A stretch of DNA of 57,110 nt from an uncultured Cyclobacteriaceae bacterium. GTDB lineage: Bacteria > Bacteroidota > Bacteroidia > Cytophagales > Cyclobacteriaceae. The stretch spans positions 1 through 57,110 of the forward strand of contig CANLOE010000035.1 of NCBI GenBank assembly GCA_947492745.1, written 5' to 3'. Positions 41,501-50,500 of this stretch are shown in pieces. A program made the translations under genes and the position numbers. Position 1 is the stretch's first letter. Every line of letters begins with the position of its first letter. The notes below the pieces were generated by a model that saw only the letters and a list, made by a program, of their open reading frames with translations, did no database searches and was not told the origin of the DNA.

Positions 41501-44500
41501 GTAGGCATATCGATCATTGGTGATGGGCAGCGCATACTTCGCGGCCAAGTAGTTCTCTACGATAATCCTCTGAGTCTCGTTCAGCGCACGGCTGTATACG
41601 ACCACCTCAGCGATGTCTCCTTCAAAATACCTAGATCCGAAACTTCGATCGCCGCCTATGTAGAACAGATCATCTGATGTATTGGGGACGGAAACCGGGT
41701 TTGTACTAGCGGTCTGGTTTAGGGTCGTGCCATTGACAAACCCTTCAAAATCACCATAGCCCGCACCTGCGGTATTCCTAAATCCACCGATTTTCCAGTC
41801 GTTGATGGTGAAACCGTCATCGAATATACGGTTACCGTCATTGAAGCGTACTGCATGGGCTATCTCCAAGCCGTAATGCCGTATTCTATTCGATGTACCC
41901 GCCATGTCTCCTATATAAAGGCCGGTACCGGCATCGTCCCTCGTGCTCTTTGCCACAAAGTATACCGTAGCGGCTCCCCCACCGGAGATGCCCAAAGAGG
42001 TATTCGCTCCCAAGTAGTCTCCGTTGGCATTATTGTCGTCATCAAACCTTATGATAGGTTTTCCATTGAGTTCTCCGGTGATATAATTGGGGGTCTGTGC
42101 CACTGTTGTGTTCGCGGCATTGTTGTTATTGCCGGAGCGGTCTTCCCAAGTGGGCACATCGTCTCCGTTGGTAGCTGCGCCCGTGCCGCTGTCCGCACTT
42201 AGCCACAAACTGTTGTCAGTGGCATCGCCTACACCACCGGGACCGGTAGAACCTATGCCGTCATTATCATAGATAATATAGTTGAACTCACTCACGGTAC
42301 CTAAGGTGGCATGGGTCGGTGCGCTCAATTGCAGGCTGATATCCTCTGTCGCTTCTGTATCGCTATCATCGTTGATCATCAGCACAATATCCTGTGTATC
42401 GGTGCCGGCAGCAAAGGTCAGCACACCGTCGGCCAGTGTATAATCCGTCCCTCCACCTGTGGCCGTGCCGCCCGTTACACTATAAGCTACGGTAACATCG
42501 TTATCGGATAGTGCCGATAATGTCACTTCCGCTGTAGCGGTGGTTATGGACTCTTCGTTTTCGAGTCTTGCCTGAGCAAATTGCACTGTCGGCGCATCGT
42601 CATTGTCCATAATGGTATAAGTGAGGGTCGTATTGGCTCCCAAGTTAGCATTTATGGGATTACTGAGCATGATGGTAATGTCTTCGTCCATCTCGTCCAG
42701 TACATCATCGATGACCGTCAGGTCGAGCGTAGTGGACAACTGACCGGGAACAACCGTAGCTGTACCGCTGATCAGCGTATAGTCCGTACCTCCGCCTGTG
42801 GCCGTTCCGCCCAAGATGGTGTAGTCTACGGATACGGGATTTGCGTTATCGATAACGTTGATCTCTATTTTAGGGGCCGGTATATCGATACTTTCATCTC
42901 CCAGGATGTTCGTTTCTTCAAAAGCGATCGTTCTTATGTTATCATTATCCTCGATGGTGTAGGTATGGGTCATGTTCGTCCCTATACTGCCTATAGAAGG
43001 TGATGAAAGCTCGACGACCACAGTTTCCGTGGTCTCTACTTCATTATCATCGATAATATCCAGATCGATCGTAGCATTGACATCACCCGACGCAAGGGTC
43101 AGCATTCCATCGGTATTGGTATAGTCGGCGGGCGCTGTTGCACTACCACTGAAGGTATAGGCTACGGTCAGCTCATTGGGCATAGGATAGTTGAGTGCTA
43201 CCTGTAGGGCGACCGGGGTGGACGACTCGTTTCCACTGCTCTCGGTCAGCACAAACTGCACTTCGGGCCGCACTGCCGCAAAAGAGATATAGCCCCCTTC
43301 TGTCAGCGCAATATTGTCCGCACTATAGATGATGTTATCCATTGTACTCAGTGGAATGAAGGTAACGTTATTCGTAAAGTCTCCATCGTTGGTGACCATG
43401 GCCATGTATTGTGTGAAACCGGACGATGGAGTACCTGAAATACCGTCCGTATGATAGCTTAGGGTCACTGTACCTACATCATTGGTTTTGTTGATGCGCC
43501 ATTCTCTGGCAATTCTCTCCAGGTTTGTACCGGGAGTCTCCGTTGTCGTATAGGTAGTGGCATCGGCACCATCATGTCCGAAGAGCAGGTAATCTCCATC
43601 CTCCATTGCACTGGGATTGGCGATTTCGAAAAGGCCCGCCGAGCGAGCTGCTGTGTGGAAGTCGGTGGCACTGACCTGACCGATTCCTGCGACATCATCA
43701 CCACTTTCTGCTTCGTAGGCATAGAAATCGTTAGTAATAGGGAGGTTGTATTTTGCCGCGAGGTAATTTTCCACAATAATACGCTGCGTTTCGTTCAGTG
43801 CACGATTGTATACCACTACTTCGGCCATGTCTCCTTCGAAATAGCGACCACCACTGTTGATGTCCGCACCGATGTGGAAAAAGTCATCAGAGGTGTTCGG
43901 TATGGCGGTTGCGCTGCCATTACTTATCTCTGACAGGGTGACTCCATTGACAAAGCCTTCATAGGCTCCATAGGCGTCTCCTGTTTGATTTCTAAACCCT
44001 CCTATGGTCCAATCGTCCAAGGTAAATCCATCGTCGAAGATACGGTTACCGTTATTGAAGCGTACCGCAAGGTCATACTCCAGTCCATAGTGTCTCATCA
44101 GGCCTGCCGAGCTGCCGGCATCACCGATGGATAAACCTGTACTACCATTGTCACGGGTATTTTTAGCTACAAAGTACACCGTAGCGGCTCCTGCTCCCGA
44201 TATCCCCAAAGAGGTATTGGCTCCCAGGAAATCGCCATTGCTATTGTTATTGTCATCGAACCTGACGATAGGCTTACCGTTCAATTGGTCAGCGATATAA
44301 TTCGGCCTTCTGGTCGGTGTAGCGTTAGCGGCATCGTTTCCATTACCGGACCGGTCGGACCAAGTAGGTACATTGGCACCATCACTGCCCGGGAAGGCGC
44401 CCTGATCTGCCCTGAGCCATAAGCTATTGTTCGCTGCATCGCCCACGCCACCGGGACCTGTGGAACCGATATCATCATTATCAAAAATGGTATAGGTAAA

Positions 44501-47500
44501 GTCGGCGGTGGTTCCCAAAGTAGCATTGCTCGGTGCGCTGAGCTGTAGTAGGATGGTCTCCGGAGTCTCTGTATCGGCATCTTCATTGACAGTAACGGAG
44601 ATGTTCTCCGAAGTGCTTCCTGCGGAGAATGTGAGCGTACCATTGGCAAAGGTATAATCGATACCTCCACCCGTGGCCGTGCCGCCTGTCAGCGTGTAGT
44701 CCACAGTGACTTCTTTCTCTGATGGAGAGGAAAGCGTCACCGCTATGCCGGCAGTGGTTACCGACTCATCGTTCTGTAGGCCGGATCGGGCAAATTGTAC
44801 CGTAGGCGCGTTGTCATTGTCCTGAACCGTCAGTGCAAACTGTGTCTTTGTTCCCAGGTTAGCGTTTACGGGATTGCTCAGTGCAATGAGGATGTCCTCA
44901 TCGACCTCATCCAATAGGTCATCGATAATCTCCAGATCCAAGGGTATGGATAGATTACCTGCCAAAATGGTAGCCGTACCACTGGCCAGGGTATAATCGA
45001 TACCTCCTCCTGTGGCCGTACCTCCTGTAATGGTGTAGTCTACGGATACGGGATCGGACACGTTCACCGCGTTGATCTGTATTACTGGGCCGAAAGTACC
45101 TACAGCTTCATCCACAACGTCCGTAGATCGATCAAAGGATATCAATGTAGTGTTATCATTGTCCTCAATGGTATAGGTGTGGCTTGATACTGCTCCCAAT
45201 GCACCTACTGATGGAGAGGATAAATCGATACGTATGGTCTCTGATGGCTCTATGTCCGTATCATTGACAATGGATAGGGCTATATCGGAAGTCCGTGTCC
45301 CTGCGGGAATGGTCAAGGTACCTCCACTAGTGGTATAATCGGCAGGATTATCCGCGGTACCCGCGATGTCGAAAGTATAGTCCACCGTCATATCGGTGCT
45401 TATGGGAGAGTTCAGCTCGACCGCTATACCAACGATGGTATTGGACTCGTCTCCGCTGCTCTCCATCTGTACAAACTGGACTTTTGGACTGAGAACACCA
45501 AAGGTGATAAAGGCTCCATCGGGTATATCGACAGTATTGACTACGTAATCGCTACCATTGAATGCCAGAGGAAGCTGTATGGCTCCAGAGGAGAAATCAC
45601 CATCGGCATCTACCCAAACGACGTATTCACTGAAAGTAGCGGGCAAAGTCGGCAGTGCCGAGAAGGCCAGCGCAATACTGGTCGTACCCAGGTCGGTACC
45701 ACTTTTGTCCACTCTCCACTCTCTGGCTATCCTTTGCAGATCGGCAGCGGGTGTTTCTGTAGTGGTCCAAGCTGTGATGTCACCACCATCGTGACCGAAA
45801 AGCAGGTAACTGTTATCTATCAGGTTATCGGCATTGCTTATTTTCATTATCCCAGCGGATTGTGCTGCCGTATGCAGGTTGGCCGCATCGATCCGGCCTA
45901 TACCGGCCACGTCCTCTCCATGGCTGCCTTCGTAAGCATAGATATCATTGCCCGATGCGGATATGTCTATCGCATATTTGGCCGCTAAATAGTTCTCCAC
46001 GATAATTCTCTGTGCATCGTTGAGCGCTCTATTGAACACAATGGCCTCTGCCATATCTCCATTGAAGAAGCGGTTGGAAGTAGTTCTGGCAACATCTGCT
46101 CCTATAGCATACAGCTCATCTATGGTATTCGGCACACGAGTACCATTGGAAGTGGAGGCGATTGTTTGGGCCTGACCATTGACGAAACCTTCATAAGCTC
46201 CATAGTTATCTCCGTCGTTGTTCCTGAATCCGCCGATTTTCCACTCACCTACTCCGAACCCATCTACAAAACGTTGGTTACCGTTATCGAAGCGTACGGT
46301 ATGGTTACCTTCGATACCATAATACCTGACACGACCACTACCTCCCGTCGTTCTGCCGATGTATACGGCGGCATCCTCACCGGTATTGGTAGCATTGGCG
46401 ACGAAGTAAACGGTAGCAGCACCCGACCCGGAGATTCCCAGAGAAACATTGGCACCCAAGAAGTCTCCGTTCGTGCCTCCATTATCATCAAACCTCAAAA
46501 CGGGCTTGCCGTTAAGGCCACTGGCGATAAAATCAGGTTGTCGGATCACTTCTGTGTTCTGTGCATGGTGACTGTTTCCCGACCTGTCGGACCATTCTGA
46601 AACATTATCACCATCAGCATAGGCAAAGCCTGTTTGGTCGGCCCTAAGCCAAAGGGTATTGCTGCTGGCATTTCCCACACCGCCGGGGCCAACGAAACCA
46701 TCGTCATCATTGTCAAATATGGTGTAGGTCAGCGTAGTATTGGCACCTAGGACAACTCCTGTAGGATTACTGATTTCCAAGATGAAGGTTTCGGGCAGCT
46801 CCAAGTCGGAATCATCGTTTATGAATGCCGTGATATTTGCGGTAAGGTCGCCCGCCGGTATGGTCAGCGTACCCGAGGGTAGCTCATAGTCCAGTCCGGC
46901 ACCATTGGCCGCAGTACCTCCCGTGATGGCATAGTCCACTGTGGCATCTACTCCGAGTACTTCCGATAAGCGTACCTCGATGGTAATGGGAGAGTTTCCT
47001 TCCGAACCCGCAGAAGCGGCCGTGGCAAAGGCTATGTTCGTCAGTGGGTCACTCTCATTAATGGTGTAGGTATGCTGTACATTGGCACCCAATGTGGCAT
47101 TGGTGGGTGATGACAGGTCGATAATGATGGACTCGCTACCCTCCTCGTCCAAGTCATCTACAATGGTCAGCATAATGTCTGCGGAGAGGTTACCCGCAGG
47201 TATGGTTACCGTAGCTCCTACCGTAGTATAATCGTCGGGGTTGGTCGCCGTACCGGCTCCATTGAAGGTATAATCAAAGGTAATATCGTTCAAGGAGGAA
47301 GAACTCAGGCTCACTTCAATGGCCACAGTGCCGTTCGATTCCTCCCCACTTGACACTACTTGCGTAAACTGTAGCTCAGGAGTCACGGGCGGTTGTGTCG
47401 TGGCAAAGGTCACATAGTCGCCATCGCTCAGATCGACACCACTGACCGAATAGTCAGTACCATTGAATACCAGCGGGTAGCGCAGGGCCCCCGATGCAAA

Positions 47501-50500
47501 ATCGCCATCACTGTCCACCCAAATTTCATAAGATGCAAATCCACTGGGCAAGGTAGGAAGAATGGCAGGGTCCAGGGATAAGGTCGTGGTCCCCAGATCG
47601 GTCCCCGACTTATCGATTCTCCACTCTCTGGCTATTCTTTGTACGTTCGCTGCCGCGATTTCCGTAGAGGTCCATAGTGTGGCATCTCCACCATCATGCC
47701 CGAACATGAGATAAGCACCGTCCACAAGGTTACCGGCATCGCTGATCCTAAAGAGTTTTGCCGATTGTGCTCCTCCGTGTTCATTGGCGGCATTTTCCCT
47801 TCCTATACCGGCTACGTCGTGACTATGGCTTGCTTCAAAAGTATACCTGACATTGCCCGAAGCGGAGATGTCCAGGTCATACTTGGCCGCCAAATAGTTT
47901 TCTACAATGATTTTCTGTGCTTCGTTCAGTTCTTGGCTGAAAACGATGATTTCGGCTATGTCACCGTTCAGCTCCAGATCGGTATCCGAATAACCACCGA
48001 TCATCGTCTCTCCCGGAAGTGTATTTATATAGGCGTTCAAGGTGGAATTGACCCCCAGCTCTACCCCTTCGAGAAAAGCCCTGATATCCGCTATGCTATC
48101 ACCATCGGCATTTTGAACACTGAGCAGGCGAAAGTTGCTTGTTCCCATACTTTGATTGTAGGTAATATTGCCAAAAGGCCTGACCGCGACCTCTCCCCGT
48201 ACAAGGTAACTCGCCCCAAAGCCCCCCTCACGTCCTTTGTTCAATTCAAGAAAGCCACTGACCGCAGTATTTATATTTACTTTTCCGACTATGAAAATAC
48301 TCCTTCCCGTTGTTCCTGAGAGAATATTGGGCCCTGTCAACTCATCCGAACCATCAAAACGAACTACAGGAAGACCATTGATGACATTGGTCCTGTACAA
48401 TGGTGTCTCAGCAGGGTCCGTCTGAAGGAAACTGGTGCCATTACCGGAATCATCTGTCCATGTTCCCACGGGATCGTTATCCGCAAAACCTGCCAAACCG
48501 TCCGCTTTTACCCACATGGGGTTGCTGGAAGGGTCACCGACCCCCGCAGGGCCGGCAAAACCATCGAGAATACCGTCGTTATCCGTGATGGTCAGCGTGT
48601 AGGAGTTATTGGTACCGACATCTGCATTAGTAGCTCCATCGATATTGATAATGATGGTCTCAATAGGTTCTATATCGGTATCATTGTTGATCAGCAGGTT
48701 TATATTGATTGTTTGACTTCCCGCTGGGATGGTCAAGGGACTCACTGCCGACAAGGTATAGTCCACTCCCGCACCACTGGCCGTGCTGGAGGCATCTACA
48801 GAGAAAATGACCTCGGCATCCGTTGCCAGGACATTACTGAGTGTTACTTCTATATCTATATCACTGACCGTCTCTGAAATGCTATTGGTCGTTATCGCGA
48901 ACTCTACCTGGGCAGCAATCACTGCAATCCCCACAAAATCGCCTGCCTCGATGTCCACTGCGCTGATGAGGTAATCACTCCCTGATGGTAGCATCGGATA
49001 CTCGGTCGTACCTCCATTGGCAAAATTACCATCATCATCGACCAGTAAAGTATAACCGGAAAAGCCCAAAGGAATAGCGGGAAGTGAGGAAGGGGCCAAA
49101 ATAAGGTCCACATCACCGACTTCGCCCGTCTCGTCAAAGCGCCATGCTCTTTCCAGACGTTGGGTCCGTGCATTCGGTACATCGTCAGCCGTCCATATCA
49201 TGGCCTCTCCGTTATGTCCAAAAAGCAGGTACTCCCCTATATCGAGGTCTTGGGCATTGTTGACCCTAAGTATACTGGCCGAAGCGGCATCGGTATGGCT
49301 ATCGTCAGCAGCGAACTGACCTATACCCGCCAGTCCATCGCCATTACCGCTATCGAAGCGGAAGAAGTCGTTGCTCCCCAAGGTCAGGTTATACTTGGCG
49401 GCAAGGTAATTGTCCACCAATATCCTTCTGGTCTCGTTTATTTTCTCGGTAAAGATGATCATCTCGGCAATATCCCCTTGCAGATTGCTCCCCAACCGGA
49501 AACGCTGTGAGGAATGGCTCCCGTAGGAGGATGTACCCGCTACGTTCTGCAACAAGCTATTGTTCAGGTACACGGAGCGTCCCTGATCGCTTCCAGCGCT
49601 ATAGCTCCAGATATCATAGGTGCCTGCTCCAGCGCCGGCACTGGCATAGGTGCCACTGAGCCTTGCTTCCGCACCGCAGCACTCGCCCTGCTCAAAGGCA
49701 TAGGTAGCATTGATGGGTAGACTGGCGCTGAACCGGTCCGCCGTCAGTGGCGTCGTGCCGTAGCTGCTAGCGCTTTGTGACAGGTCATCGGCCCTGCTCA
49801 CTACAAATACCGTGGTTTCATCTACGGGAAAATAATCGGTGCTCAATGTGTTTGTGGATATCAGTTCATTACTGCCATCAAAGCTGAGGGCCGCTTTGCC
49901 ATTAAGTCCACCGCTGATAAGTGTCGGCCGGTCAGCTCCCGAGGCCAGAAGGTCCAATTGACCGATGCCCGCTTGGTTGCTCCAACCGGAAACGCGGCCG
50001 CTTCCGTCAACGGTCAGCCCATCTTCTGCACTGAACCATGACTTCAGGTGTGAGGAACCGTCCAATGCACCAACGCCTCCCGGACCTTGGTACCCCATGC
50101 TGAGGTCATTGTCCACTAGTGTGTAAGTAAAAACAGTGGTTGTCCCCAGTGTTAGGCCGGCAGAGGGATTGGACAAGGTCAGGACGATGGTCTCGTTAGT
50201 TTCCATATCGATATCCTCTATGACAGCGATAGTGATAGTGCCGGACAGTTGTTCTGCGGGTACGGTCAATGTACCGTCGCTCAGTATGTAATCACTACCG
50301 CCTCCCGTGGCCGTTCCTGACAGTGTGTAGTCCACACTTACATCTGTGGTTATGGGATTCGAGAGTACCACACTTACAGGGACATTCGGTATCGCTTCTG
50401 TTCCTACGTAGCTCGAAGTGGAGAATTGTATTTCTGCATTGTCATTGTCCACCAGTGTCAGTGTATGTACGATGGGTTCGGTCCCCGAAAGTACGGCATT